From: Brachyhypopomus gauderio
Taxonomy: Eukaryota; Chordata; Actinopteri; Gymnotiformes; Hypopomidae
Direction of reading: 5' to 3'
NCBI RefSeq assembly: GCF_052324685.1
Contig: NC_135225.1
Coordinates: forward strand, 14,526,110-14,590,109
Length of the DNA stretch: 64,000 nt
Part shown: in pieces, positions 1 through 10,690 of the stretch
Numbering within the stretch: the first letter of the stretch is position 1
Layout: every line of letters starts with the position of its first letter
Made by a program: the position numbers and the translations under genes
The notes under the pieces: model-generated
The model's database searches: none
Told to the model about the DNA's origin: nothing
What the model saw: the letters and a program-made list of their open reading frames with translations, nothing else

Positions 1-642
1 TACACAGCGGGCAGCGATGAGGGCACCTACACATATACATGTTACACAGCGGGCAGAGATGAGGGCACCTACACATATACATGTTACACAGCGGGCAGAG
101 ATGAGGGCACCCACACATATACATGTTACACAGCGGGCAGCGATGAGGGCACCCACACATATACATGTTACACAGCGGGCAGAGATGAGGGCACCCACAC
201 ATATACATGTTACACAGCGGGCAGAGATGAGGGCACCCACACATATACATGTTACACAGCGGGCAGAGATGAGGGCACCCACACATATACATGTTACACA
301 GCGGGCAGAGATGAGGGCACCCACACATATACATGTTACACAGCGGGCAGAGATGAGGGCACCCACACGTATACATGTTACACAGCGGGCAGAGATGAGG
401 GCACCCACACGTATACATGTTACACAGCGGGCAGAGATGAGGGCACCCACACGTATACATGTTACACAGCGGGCAGAGATGAGGGCACCCACACGTATAC
501 ATGTCACACAGCGGGCAGAGATGAGGGCACCCACACGTATACATGTTACACAGCGGGCAGAGATGAGGGCACCTCCACGTATACATGTTACACAACGGGC
601 AGCGATGAGGGCACCTACACGTATACATGTTACACAGCGTGT
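1..642. repeat. 42-bp minisatellite, about 15 copies
   Basis: A 42-bp unit containing GCGGGCAGAGATGAGGGCAC is repeated about 15 times from the window edge, with few changes (mainly acata/acgta and agaga/agcga variants). Because 42 is a multiple of three, one forward frame stays open as a 14-residue repeat. That open frame follows from repeat length and is not evidence of a gene. The array probably lies in an upstream g3bp2 intron. Confidence 0.95.
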
Positions 643-882
643 ATGCTTTGTGTGATGCTTTGATGTGTTTCCCGTGAAACTGATTCACCCTGTTGTCATC
701 ACACTTCTACGTAAAAGGGAGCAGCTGGAATTTAAAGAAGCTCAACCAGCTGCTGTCATTTGAATACCTACGTTCCAGTCATGTACACAAAGTAGCCGTG
801 GTTGCAAAAGTGAGGACAACACATGGGGTTAAAGGTGTGTTGATGCGCTGGTCAGACATGAGCGTTCCTCTCCACCCTCCAG

Positions 883-1057
883 CAACGGCATGGAGCAGGT
901 GATGGAGGACCCTGCTGCAGACACAGAGCCTGTGTCGGAGACCAGCATCGAGGAGCCGAAGGAGGGAGTGCAGGAGAAGACTCTAGAAGATCAGAAAGAG
1001 AAGGCTGCTTCTCCAGTTCCTTCTGAGACTGCCCCTCAGATGCAGGAACCTCCCAAA
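883..1057 (+). CDS. g3bp2: g3bp2 acidic-region exon (first g3bp2 exon in window)
   Basis: The acceptor is ccctccag and the donor is AAA|gtactg, a weak donor. It encodes [20 protein letters not shown] and continues to EPPK, aligning with the Glu/Pro-rich segment after the NTF2-like domain. One base at the start completes a codon from an upstream exon not in this window. Confidence 0.85.
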
Positions 1058-3995
1058 GTACTGAAACCTCTTAACTTGTTGACTCTCGGCTCTTAATTGC
1101 TTCAGTGTTGTACCTTTATTTACGCCACTTTCTGTTGTTTTTAAGAACCACATAACAAAGTAGCCCAGCCAGTTTCCTGCTTTCCGTCCTCGCCCAGTTT
1201 TTGGGGACATATTCTGAGAAGTATGCTTGCTGTTTGTAGTTCCTGAAAGCATGTTCATGCGTTCGTGGTTTCTTTTTTTTTTTTTGTAGACTTCCTCCTG
1301 GGCGTCTGTCACCAGTAAGAACCTGCTGCCTCTGAGTGGGACTGGCCCGTGCACCAGTGTCCCGCCCCATCTGGTCAAGGTTACAACCTCACAGGTGACC
1401 CTCCTTGATTGTCCTGAAGCTGGTATTCCGTACCTCCCCCTCTCGGAGGATCACTGAGGCAGGGCACTCCTACTAACCCAGCCAACTTCCTCCTCCTTAA
1501 TTATTAACACACAGGGAGCGTTATAAAGACCAGGGTGGTGTCCAGAGGAGCCGTGGACAGCTGAAACATTCATGCCTGCCTTTGTGATGTGGCGCTAGTG
1601 TTTTAGTCCTGGCAGAGGGTGCGGGGACTGGGCACTCAGGTGTGCAGGCAGGTGACACACACCTGTGAGATGACACCTGAGTCAACCACCCGTCTCGGGC
1701 GAGACGGCTGATATTAATGCAGCAGGAACCACAGACGTCTGAGGTTACAGCGCTGACGGTGGTATTGTTCACAAGCCACGCCCATGCCTGTGGGTCAGGT
1801 GAAGAACCACGTGCTGTATGAGGATGAGGGGGACGAGTCATTAATTCAGAATTTGCATATTAAAATATGCACGCCTGCATGAGCAGGTGTGGTGCAACTG
1901 GCTTCACAAGCTGTTATGCTAGTGAAAACTTTAACAGCATTATATAATTACACCTGGTTTATTAGAGGAATAAATAATGGATATTTTTACATAACTACAC
2001 TTGGTTTTTTAGAGGAATTAATAAGTCCAAGAGTCATGATGACTTGTACTTTTGATTTACACTGTGCCATCATAGGTCTGAAATAGTTTTGAGGACCAGC
2101 TGAACTTTATGGACTCCCTCAGAAGTCCCTCAACAGTATAACAGAAAAATTGTGTGTGTGTGTGTGTGTGTGTGTGCGCGTGCGCGTGTGCGTGTGTGTG
2201 TGTGTGTTCCAGTCCAGGGTGGAGGCCAAGTCTGAGGCATCGGTTGCCCCTAACCGTCCACGTGATCAACGCGCGCGTGACCGACCTCCTTTGTCTTCTA
2301 GGGGGCCCCGTGCTGGTGAGAACTCGCCTCCACACTGAGCATTATAAGGGTTGATACTCTGAACCCAGCAGCAGCTGTGCCACACTTCAGGAGTGAGTGC
2401 GTGGTGAAGCTAGACGTGGTTTAAGCTTAGCCGTGTGCTCTGAGTCATGGCGCCTAGTGCTGGCTGTGTTTGGTGTCTCTGGATACCACGTGCACTGGAC
2501 TCGATTCATATCTGCTCCTTGTTCCATGTATAATGGTGCTGCTGTTGGTGTTCCCTGAATATCTTTCTCTTTTTCTGTGTTTACAGATGGTGGCACCTCT
2601 TTAGAATCTCAGGCTGGTAAAGGTAAACATACAAACACTAGTATTACTGTCTAGACATAAGCTTACTTGTGATTTTAAATGTTTTTTTTATCTTTTTAAC
2701 ATTTACTGTATAAAAAAAAATATGAAACAGCGACCTCATGTAACAGAATTCTAGGCTTCTGGTATACTGCAGGCCAAAAAAAAACTACAGTATATTGTTT
2801 CATTATAGTCTCAGAATATTTGTACTACATTACAATATTAACACTTAAATTGCTGCTCCCTCTGGAAGCCGTTTCACTGGGCTTGAAGTAGCTGTTATGT
2901 CACTTCCTTGCTAATGCAGAGGAAAGAAGGTGCTTTGCTGGGTTCTGCTGCCAGTTGGTTTATTCAGCTGGTTTTGGATAAGGGTGATGACTTTTGTGAT
3001 TAATGTTTACTGTGATAAGCTGCTACTGACCACCAGTGGTCAGTGGTTTTGGGGATTAGCTCTGCCAGAGGTTAATGTTGCGAATGGTGAGTTTTTTTAG
3101 GGAGGGCGAAGCTTGAGCCAGGAGAGGTGGACAGAGGGAGGAGGATTCGCTACCCTGACCATGTGACCATGTTGTTTTAGGGAGGGCGGAGCCTGGAGAG
3201 AGGGCGGAGCCAGGAGAGGTGGACAGAGGGAGGATGATTCGTTACCCTGACAGCCATCAGCTCTTCGTGGGTAACCTGCCCCATGACATCAGCGAGAGTG
3301 AACTCCGTGACTTCTTCATGAGTGAGTGCTGCTTAGCTTGGTATTCACCATGGTCATTACCACTCGGACATTAGTCCTTTCTCAGAAATGCAGATGTATT
3401 TGGGATATTGGCAGCACAGAGTATACTTCCAGCATAGTGGAGACCTGTAATACCAGCAGAGATATTCAGCCATGGGCCTCAAATTCTGGTCTTGGATTTT
3501 TCTTTTGACTTGATAATTAAATTGCCAAAAAACATTTTAGTCACCACACTGTTGTGAGAACTTCACACGTTCCACTCTGCCTATACCTGGGGTTTGGGTT
3601 TGGGTCTGGAGGTCATTATGGGAGCCGGGCCAAAGTCTGCAGTGAGTCCCCATGGCGATGACCTGGTCTGGTCTCTCTCTCTCCCTGCTCCCCAGCGTAC
3701 GGGAACGTCATTGAGTTGCGGATCAACACCAAAGGTGTCGGAGGGAGGCTGCCCAACTTTGGCTTTGTGGTGTTTGATGACTCTGAACCAGTGCAGAGGA
3801 TTCTGGGTGCAAAGGTAGGTGGGACCTTTTGTTTACCAACCAAAGTGCTCTATTATCAGAACACATTAGCATATTTGTGTCAGTTTCAGGGTGGGCAGCT
3901 TTATCTACAAAGGATCAGCAAACAATCAGATGCAGGAGTGGTCCAGAGATGAAGCATGTTCAGAACCAGGTGTGCTCTGTCCCTTCCTGTGCTTT

Positions 3996-4044
<49 letters not shown>

Positions 4045-4328
4045 AGCCCATTATGTTTCGTGGTGAGGTGCGGCTGAACGTGGAAGAGAAAAAGACGCGT
4101 CTGGTGCGGGAGCGCGAGGCTCGGAGCGGAGCGTCTGATGAACGTCGGGACTCCAGGCGGACGGACCGTGGCCCAGGAGGACCGCGTGGCATTATGGGAA
4201 GCGGAGGGCTACGTGATCGCGACAGCAGGGCCCCACCCCCACGAGGGGGCATGGCCCCCAGACCTGGCCCCGGCTCCGCGAGAGGCCCAGCACAGGGGGA
4301 GACCCGCTTCTCTGCGCAGCGCCGCTGA
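883..4328 (+). CDS. g3bp2: G3BP stress granule assembly factor 2, 3' part (7 exons)
   Basis: This RNA-binding protein nucleates stress granules in the cytoplasm. Coding exons: 883-1057, 1290-1394, 2213-2315, 2587-2622, 3181-3321, 3696-3814 and 4047-4328. Phases agree across every junction and give 319 residues before TGA at 4326-4328. The first exon is acidic/Pro-rich and the second begins [11 protein letters not shown], a hallmark of the family. The RRM follows with RNP2 LFVGNL (3261-3278) and RNP1-like LPNFGFVVF, then an Arg/Gly-rich tail ending in RFSAQRR. The tail, with [13 protein letters not shown], resembles vertebrate G3BP2 more than G3BP1. The NTF2-like dimerisation domain is missing only because its exons lie left of the window. 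The exon at 3181 is longer than the mammalian equivalent at its 5' side ([17 protein letters not shown]), so an internal in-frame AG acceptor is also possible. Confidence 0.93.
2150..2208. repeat. (GT)n microsatellite abutting a g3bp2 acceptor
   Basis: A GT run with a GC-rich centre (gtgcgcgtgcgcgtgtgcg) that ends four bases before the splice acceptor ttccag of the exon at 2213, replacing most of the usual polypyrimidine tract. Confidence 0.9.
3091..3160 (+). pseudogene. Partial duplicate of the g3bp2 RRM exon start
   Basis: The bases after ttttttag at 3100 repeat the start of the real exon at 3181: ggagggcg, then ccaggaggagaggtggacag-like sequence, then ggattcgctaccctgac. In the correct phase it reads [20 protein letters not shown], with the initiating Met codon position changed to Arg, and then meets TAG at 3178-3180, which is part of the true acceptor. 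There is no donor at its end, so it is a decoy acceptor or dead exon copy. Confidence 0.8.
3181..3321 (+). CDS. g3bp2: g3bp2 exon starting the RRM
   Basis: It encodes the linker and the first RRM strand ([15 protein letters not shown] to DFFM). The acceptor is gttgttttag at 3171-3180. A partial copy of the acceptor and first 60 bases of this exon sits directly upstream at 3091-3159 (separate entry). The last base A joins CG of the next exon to make Thr in FFMTYGNV. Confidence 0.85.
3982..4038. repeat. (CT)n microsatellite serving as polypyrimidine tract
   Basis: A near-pure CT run upstream of tctctag and the last g3bp2 coding exon (4047). Confidence 0.9.
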
Positions 4329-5599
4329 GCACAGCGCCACCTGCTGCTTGAAAATAGCACCAAGTTCATTCTTAACAAAAAGATGTAGTCTACATGTGTC
4401 TACATGTATAACCATTTTTTGTAATCCCTTCCCCCCACTTCTTTCTTGTTTTGTATTATACTTCTTACCTTCTGGCTCCGGGTGCATCAGCCAAGTGTCT
4501 GTCTTCTGTCAAAATAGAGGAACAGCTCAAGCAGTCCCGCAAAGTTAACCCACATTTTTCACGCTCAACCCATCTGAGCACGGTCCAACCAAATCTGATC
4601 TGAGCATGCTACGACCTGAGCCGATCTGAGCATGCTCTGACCCAAGTTGAAAAATGTATTTCCTACTTTCAGCAAAGTTAATTTCATAAGAAGTGAGCTG
4701 GAGCAGAGACTATGCCCATAGAAGAGGACTACAAATCTCAGTGAAGGCTTCTCCTTAAGGCAGACTCCATACATTATACAGTGTTTACCTCTTACCGTGG
4801 AGCTGTTTGAAGTGATTCTGTTGGATGGTTCACACCTGTTCTCATGTTTATTCTTTGATTTAAACTGTTGTCGCTTTGTTAAAGAACACTGAGAGTTGGT
4901 AGTTCTCTCATCAGAGAAGGCACCTGCACACAGAACCTTCCAGTCTTTAAGCTATTGGATCTTCTCCAGATCATCCTTCACTAGAGCCTGTTAAGCTGCC
5001 GTTACTCCGGATGGTCCTCAGTTTAAACCCATCTGCTGTGACCAACAAAAAATTTGTCTGCAATTTTTTCATATCTCTGAGTAATCAAAAATTTATGCTG
5101 GAAAAACAGACATTCTCTTCAGGAAGGCTCCAGAACCTGACTCCTGGACAAATGTGACAAAATGGGGAACAAAGTTCATTAAAGAAAATGATAATGAAAT
5201 GCAGTGACAGATGGACAGCTGGACAGATTTGGCAGCTTCGATTTCTCCAGTTCCGTTTCCTGAAGAAACACTTATTTTCATAGTGTTCAATCTTTTTCCT
5301 CCTTGTTTTAATAACCATTCCTGACCAGTAAGCAGGGATGAGTGAAGGGCTCCCACACACCTAGCCGTGGAAACCGTGCAGCAGTAGATCACTTCACAGC
5401 ACATGCTCTTTGGGTTTGCTTGTTTCTCAGCACAGTGCTCCAGACCTTTTATGTTCGGTGGGTCACATGTTAGCAAAATAGTGCCTTTGGTTTTGGTCTT
5501 TTTTTTTTTTTTTTTTTTCTCAGATTCATGGCAGTCGAGCTTTACTTGGCGGCAGTGTCTTTCGTTTGTTAATTGTGTGTTTTGGTCTGATTCCCCCAT

Positions 5600-5803
5600 G
5601 TATTACACTGGCAGTCCTGTGAGAAACACTGCTGGTACACCCACTCTTCTGTATTACACTGGCAGTCCTGTGAGAAACACTGCTGGTACACCCACTCTTC
5701 TGTATTACACTGGCAGTCCTGTGAGAAACACTGCTGGTACACCCACTCTTCTGTATTACACTGGCAGTCCTGTGAGAAACACTGCTGGTACACCCACTCT
5801 TCT
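5600..5803. repeat. 51-bp tandem repeat, 4 copies
   Basis: Four virtually identical 51-bp units beginning GTATTACACTGGCAGTCC and ending CACCCACTCTTCT. The unit is a multiple of three, so several frames stay open across it. It sits in the inferred g3bp2 3'UTR. The near-identity of copies implies recent expansion or homogenisation. Confidence 0.93.
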
Positions 5804-7091
5804 GCCGTGCTGGGTGGTGGTTCTGCCTCACGGGGAGCTCTGCGTTTGTTTACAGTGTCTTCTCAGTCAAAGAAGGAAAAGGTGCCTAAAGTTTTAATGT
5901 GACAGCTGTTTAAATGCTTACAAACCCACAGGAAGCTGTGTTAAAAGACTTTTAATTGTGCATGGTGCACATCACACATTGGTCTGCTAAATGTTTTTTC
6001 ATTTGAAATAATGAACTTGAGTTGGAAAGGAGAGTTGCATGGGATGCATTATCCACACCATTACCACTTGGACACGTAGTCCCTACAGAAGCCCCTACAG
6101 ACTCCAGTAGAGGATCAGTGGCTCACTGGTGCTTTCATATTTAAGTATTCATTCAACTGCATTGAATTACTGAGGACACTTACAGCCCTTCTCTGGTGTT
6201 TTTTTATTTATTTTGTTTTCTAACCATTTTATTTATTTGCTTTTAATTTTTCATCTGTTCCCCCTTTTGATTTAAGAGTTTGCAACAACACCCATGTGAT
6301 TATGCTGGTGGTGAGTGGGCGTGGCTTTGAATGCAGCTGTAGGAGGAGCTTAAGCAGATGGAGTGAGGATCATCTGACACGCCTTTTCTCTTTAAACTGA
6401 TATTTTTGCACTAATTTTGGAGGTACAGTTTTGATGTAGCGCTATATTTGAAATGTTCTTTGAGATCTTCTGTGTCAGATAGCTTGTACTTTGCAATCAT
6501 TTTGGGACAATCTTCATCTCCGAGGACACTGCTTGTCTTCTTCTTTTCCCTCTCTGAAGGACTTTGATTCTATTGGTTAAGAACTCTGTCAATGATGCAT
6601 TGCCCCTTTATGCTAATGGTATACCAAAAACCGCCCAACTCTAATTACTGTCCCTTCAACCTAATTATGACCTACCTAATTGCCCTCATCAAAGTGTGAT
6701 TTGGGTTTGAAAACTATAGTTTCCTGTGTTATTGACCGCCATAATGGCCTATACTGTGCTTATCGAAATACTTAATGAAGTAAGCAGTGTGTATGAATGG
6801 ATGAATCTAGAAGATGCCCTCAAGCTAGCTGTGATTGTTAACAGAAAAGCATGTGAGGCCACACACGACCCAGCTCACCTGAGGTGCGGCGTCACACCCT
6901 AAATGAAGGTCGCCCTCCCAACAGGGGGCACTGTCTGATGTCCTCACACAGTGGGTCAGACTCCACCATCTACATTAGCGTGGGGGGAACGGGCACCGTT
7001 CAGCTTTACCATGATTTTAGTTTAGAGCTTAGTTTGTTGATTTTGTTGGTTTGAATTTTCCCCTTTTTTTTGGATTGTTAAACATAAACAA

Positions 7092-7097
7092 AATAAA
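7092..7097 (+). promoter_or_regulatory. Candidate g3bp2 polyadenylation signal
   Basis: Canonical AATAAA with a GT-rich element 17-40 bases downstream. It is the best candidate between the stop codon and the repeat-rich intergenic stretch. Confidence 0.55.
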
Positions 7098-7149
7098 CTA
7101 CTGAAATCTTCTCTGCTTGTTGGTGTCTTGTTTCAGAGTGGCTGAATGA

Positions 7150-7256
7150 AAATGGAGTTTCCTGGCTGAGTTCCATTTGATCTCAATTTGTAGGCTGAGC
7201 TTGGGTCCTGGCTGAGTTCCATGTGATCTGAATTTGTAGGCGGGGTTTGGTGTATC
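7150..7256. repeat. Two-copy tandem repeat of about 52 bp
   Basis: The segment cctggctgagttccatttga through gtaggctgagcttggg is repeated once with minor changes (cctggctgagttccatgtga through gtaggcggggtttgg). Confidence 0.7.
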
Positions 7257-8240
7257 TACCTGTTGATGGCCTAGGTTACCCAGTTTCCTTCAAACTGCTT
7301 CTGAAAAAGAGGCATTTCAGCAGGTGATTTATTTACATTGGAGTCTTGGTTGTGTGTGTACAGAGGATGGGATTAATGTGGACCCATGAAAAAAATCAAT
7401 AATCAACTGAATTGCCACTGCAACGTGACTAGCATCGGCCTACGTTATACAGATCCTGCAAAGAGCTTCTGGATCGCTAGGAGGAGAAACCAGATTAAGA
7501 TAAAGACAGTAGCCTACATGTTTAAATCGTAACATTCATTCCATGCAGTTCTACAGAGTGTAGATCAGTTTCTTAACTTCATTGCTGTCACTGGCCTTGC
7601 AAGCTGATATGTCATTACAGTTTTTTGCAGATACAAATTTTTTGCAAAGACCAATTTCTGCCATTATTTATCTTTTTGTTGAAACTTAACGCACAGCAAC
7701 CAATGCTACACACACACACACAACAGGCAAAACATCTCAGACTTTTGGAAAAAGCAAACACTTCAACCAAACCTCTTGCAACTCTTGCCAAAACCATATT
7801 TTTACATCTAAACGCTACACACAAATATCAGATGATTAGCCTTTCATATATGTTACTACACACTGAAGTGACAAATGGAAAACACTACTACAATGTGTTT
7901 GAGTGTTTAGTTTGTAGTCTGCTGTGAAGGTCTGTCAGAGGTCTCACATATACATGAATATTCATAAATATTGAGGTTAATTCTGCATATTCAGTACATG
8001 TACACCATAAAGTAAACCGCAATTAAAAGGGGAAGGGGCTTTTTTTTTTGGTTTTGTATGAACACTACAGCAACACATTCTGTATATATTGTAAACACAT
8101 GAACAATAAAAAAAGAAAAACAAAATAACCTCAAGCTTCCTCCATCACCTGCTGAATGTATTTGCACTGGTGGGGTTGGCAACCACCTCCATGCCAAAAA
8201 GAACTCAACAGCAATGGAAATTTTGGTTGAGGTGAATCAC
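7257..8240. other. Intergenic stretch between g3bp2 and the RLE LINE
   Basis: AT-rich sequence with a short CA run at 7712-7724 and A/T homopolymers near 8040 and 8105. I see no conserved protein, RNA gene or promoter in it. Short open frames here have no recognisable similarity. Confidence 0.6.
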
Positions 8241-8424
8241 AACAAATTATGGTTGTTCATTGAACTTGTTTAATACACAGAAGGTGCCTTCCTCAGCTAC
8301 CTTAATAGGTAGCTGGAGCCTTAGGCCAGGAGCAGATGTCATCAGGTGGTGTCCAACCTTCTCTGGGTGTTTCGGCCCTAACCACAACACCCTCCAGTTG
8401 GTGGGCCTGCAGCGAGTGGCCAGC
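8240..8424 (-). mobile_element. Probable 3' tail of the RLE LINE
   Basis: Sequence directly after the stop codon of the LINE frame. It contains a short inverted repeat (agctaccttaataggtagct, 8296-8315) and has no other explanation. The boundary is uncertain. Confidence 0.45.
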
Positions 8425-9426
8425 TCACTGCCCATCTACTCCTGACTTCCAGCTTTCCTCCTCTCTCTTGCTCCAGATGCAGCATGAGGCACGTTCCGCC
8501 TCCTCCCCCATCCTGCGAGCTGCTTGCTTTTTGCTGTTCTCATCCATTCCCAAGGCAGAAAGAAAACTCCATGCAGACCTTGCTGGAAAGCCTCTGCACC
8601 CTATCTCCACAGGGAAGACCCATGCCTGCCAGCCTCTATCTCGGCAGTCTTGAGCCAGCTGTTGGTACTTTGCAGTCTTCCTTTCCTGGGCCTCCTCAAC
8701 CAGGATTATCTTCTGGTCCTTGGGTGACCACAGCACTATGTCAGGGCAGAGGGATGTTTGCACCACTTCCGGAAACTGCAGCCTCCTCCCATGATCCACC
8801 CTCATCTCCCAGGAACTTGCGGCGTGGAGAATGCTAGTTCTTTTCCTTTTGGTGGTTTGTACAGGTCTAGCTCCTTCCTTAACGAAGGTGATGGCTCTCT
8901 GAGGCGTTGAGTTGGCTGGTCTTTTCTTGACCCTCTCCCGCTCTATGGTGTCTGCCAATGAGAGGAGTACTTTGTCGTAGCGCCATCTATACCGCCCCTG
9001 GGTTAAAGATGTTTTGCACCCGGACAGTATATGGGCCAAGGTCCCCCTCTTGTCGCACAGCTTACAAAGTGGATCCTCTCTTAGACCCCACATGTGCAGA
9101 TGTACTGGGGAGGGGAGGGTGTCATAAACAGACCGTAATAGGAACGAGATGCGATAAGGTTCCAGGCGCCACAGATCCCTCCATGTGACTTTGCGCCTGG
9201 GCAAGTCCCATTTTGTCCAGGCTCCCTGGGAACCTTGCTGCACTGCTCTGGCTACTCGCTTCTCCTCCTCTCTGCTCCTTACTTCTGCTTGCACTATGCC
9301 TCTCCTGGTTTCTGTATTTGCACCTCCCCAGGTTTGGAACTGTGCAGAGCCAAGGCCTTGTCGGCGGATGCCCTGGTTGCCAACTATGTCCCGCAACTTC
9401 AAAGAGCTGACCGCCTGTTCCACCAA
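8425..9426 (-). mobile_element. R2-group (RLE-encoding) LINE, C-terminal ORF fragment
   Basis: A 333-residue open frame on the minus strand is the C-terminal part of a non-LTR retrotransposon polyprotein. It has a zinc-knuckle CKLCDKRGTLAHILSGC (Cx2Cx7Hx4C). After that comes a restriction-like endonuclease signature: CPDIVLWS, then IILVEE, then YQQLAQDCRDRGW and VFPVEIGCRGF (PD-(D/E)XK family). This order, zinc knuckle then endonuclease after the reverse transcriptase, is typical of R2/R4/NeSL/Hero-group elements. The reverse transcriptase is not present upstream (beyond 9426), so the copy is 5'-truncated, as is usual for LINEs. The frame has no stops, suggesting a fairly young copy. The tail on the low-coordinate side (about 8240-8424) is probably its 3'UTR. 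Confidence 0.85.
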
Positions 9427-9830
9427 ACTGAACCAGTTTGTACTTAAGCAGCCCAGTGCAAACTTATGTTGTCCCAGACGACAACAAACCTGGACTGTTC
9501 TGGTTCATCCCCCTAGTGATGGAGAATGTGTATTTTGTGCTCTGTGTTGAAGAAGGTTATGATGTGCACAGTGTTGTAGGGACCAAGAGTGGCATGATGA
9601 TGAGTGGCAAATTCATAACGCAGTTGTTTCACACTGTCACTGGCCCAGTCCGGATAGACTCACTGAATGGATGTTGCTGATGGTGACGTCAGTAATGATA
9701 TGCTGTTGAAGTTGTCGGAAACGTATGCAGTTGATTGCCCTAACATTTTGACAATGGTCTCTTTCTATTCTGAGGTGGATAATCGCCTTCATCCCCCAGC
9801 AAGGGGTAGTCTAGTACATGATGTAGCATG
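9427..9830. other. Unassigned sequence between two mobile elements
   Basis: One forward frame (9438-9680) is open for 80 codons and reads VQTYVVPDDNKPGLFWFIPL and onward, but I do not recognise it. It may be part of an older transposon into which, or beside which, the LINE and Tc1 copies inserted. Confidence 0.4.
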
Positions 9831-10690
9831 TACAGAGGACAGGTCTAAGGACAGCAAAGAAGCCACTTCTCTCCAGAAAAAACATCAGGGACAGACTGAT
9901 ATTTGGCAAAAAAGTACAGGGAGTGGACTGCTGAGGACTGGGGTAAAGTCATTTTCTCTAATGAATCCCCTTTCCAATTGTTTGGGACATCTGGAAAACA
10001 GCTTGTTCGGAGAAGACGAGGTGAGCGCTACCACCATCTCGTGCCAACTGTAAAGCATCCTGAAACCATTCATGTGTGGGGTTGCTTCTCAGCCAAGGGA
10101 ATCGGCTCTCTCACAGTCTTGCCTAAAAACACAGCCATAAATAAAGAATAGTACCAGAATGTCCTCTGAGAACAACTTCTCCCAACCATCCAAGAGCAGT
10201 TTGGTGATCAACAATGCCATGATGGAGCATCTTTCCATAAAGCAAATGTGATAACTATATGGCTCATGGAACAAAACATAGAGATTTTGGGTCCATGGCC
10301 TGGAAACTCCCCAGATCTTAATCCCATTGAGGACTTGTGGTCAATCATCAAGAGACAGGTGGACAAACAAAAACCTGCACATTCTGACAAAATGCAAGCA
10401 TTGATTGGACTGCTATCAGTCAGGATTTGGTCCAGAAGTTGATTAAGAGCATGCCACGGAGAATTGCTGAGGTCCTGAAGAAGAAGGGTCAACACTGCAA
10501 ATATTGACTTGCTGCATTAACTTTAATAAAAAATAGTAACAATAAAAGCTTTTGTTACTCATAATATGATTGCAATTATATTTCTGTATGTGATAAAAAA
10601 CATCTGACAAACACACATAAAAACCTGAGGGCAGCAGATCATGTGAAAATATAATATTTGTGTCATTCTCAACTTTTGGCCATGACTGTG
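9830..10690 (+). mobile_element. Tc1-like DNA transposon, 5'-truncated and inactive
   Basis: Tc1/mariner transposase remnants run in the forward direction across frames: REWTAEDWGKVIFSNESPFQ, HPETIHVWGCFSAKGIGSL, QQCHDGASFHKANV and GNSPDLNPIEDLWSIIKRQV. The first catalytic position, normally SDES, reads SNES. A TAG interrupts the frame at 10149-10151 and there are frame changes. The right end carries a Tc1-type terminal repeat (cattctcaacttttggccat followed by gactgtg, ending about 10690). No matching left terminal repeat is found, so the 5' end is lost. Confidence 0.88.

Larger units (their letters stand above)
4329..7115 (+). other. g3bp2: g3bp2 3' untranslated region (inferred)
   Basis: No conserved coding sequence is seen between the g3bp2 stop and AATAAA at 7092-7097, which is followed by a GT-rich stretch (gcttgttggtgtcttgttt, 7114-7132) typical of a cleavage site. 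Long 3'UTRs are normal for G3BP2. The region contains a 51-bp tandem repeat at 5600-5803 and otherwise AT-rich unique-looking sequence. The end point is inferred and not shown by transcripts. Confidence 0.5.

Noticed and set aside
17..655. 212-codon open frame of a 14-residue repeat
   Set aside because: It is the 42-bp minisatellite read in one frame. The unit length is a multiple of three and has no stop, and nothing suggests a gene.
9438..9680. 80-codon forward frame between the LINE and Tc1 elements as a gene
   Set aside because: No recognisable family, no splice sites, and it sits between two mobile element fragments.
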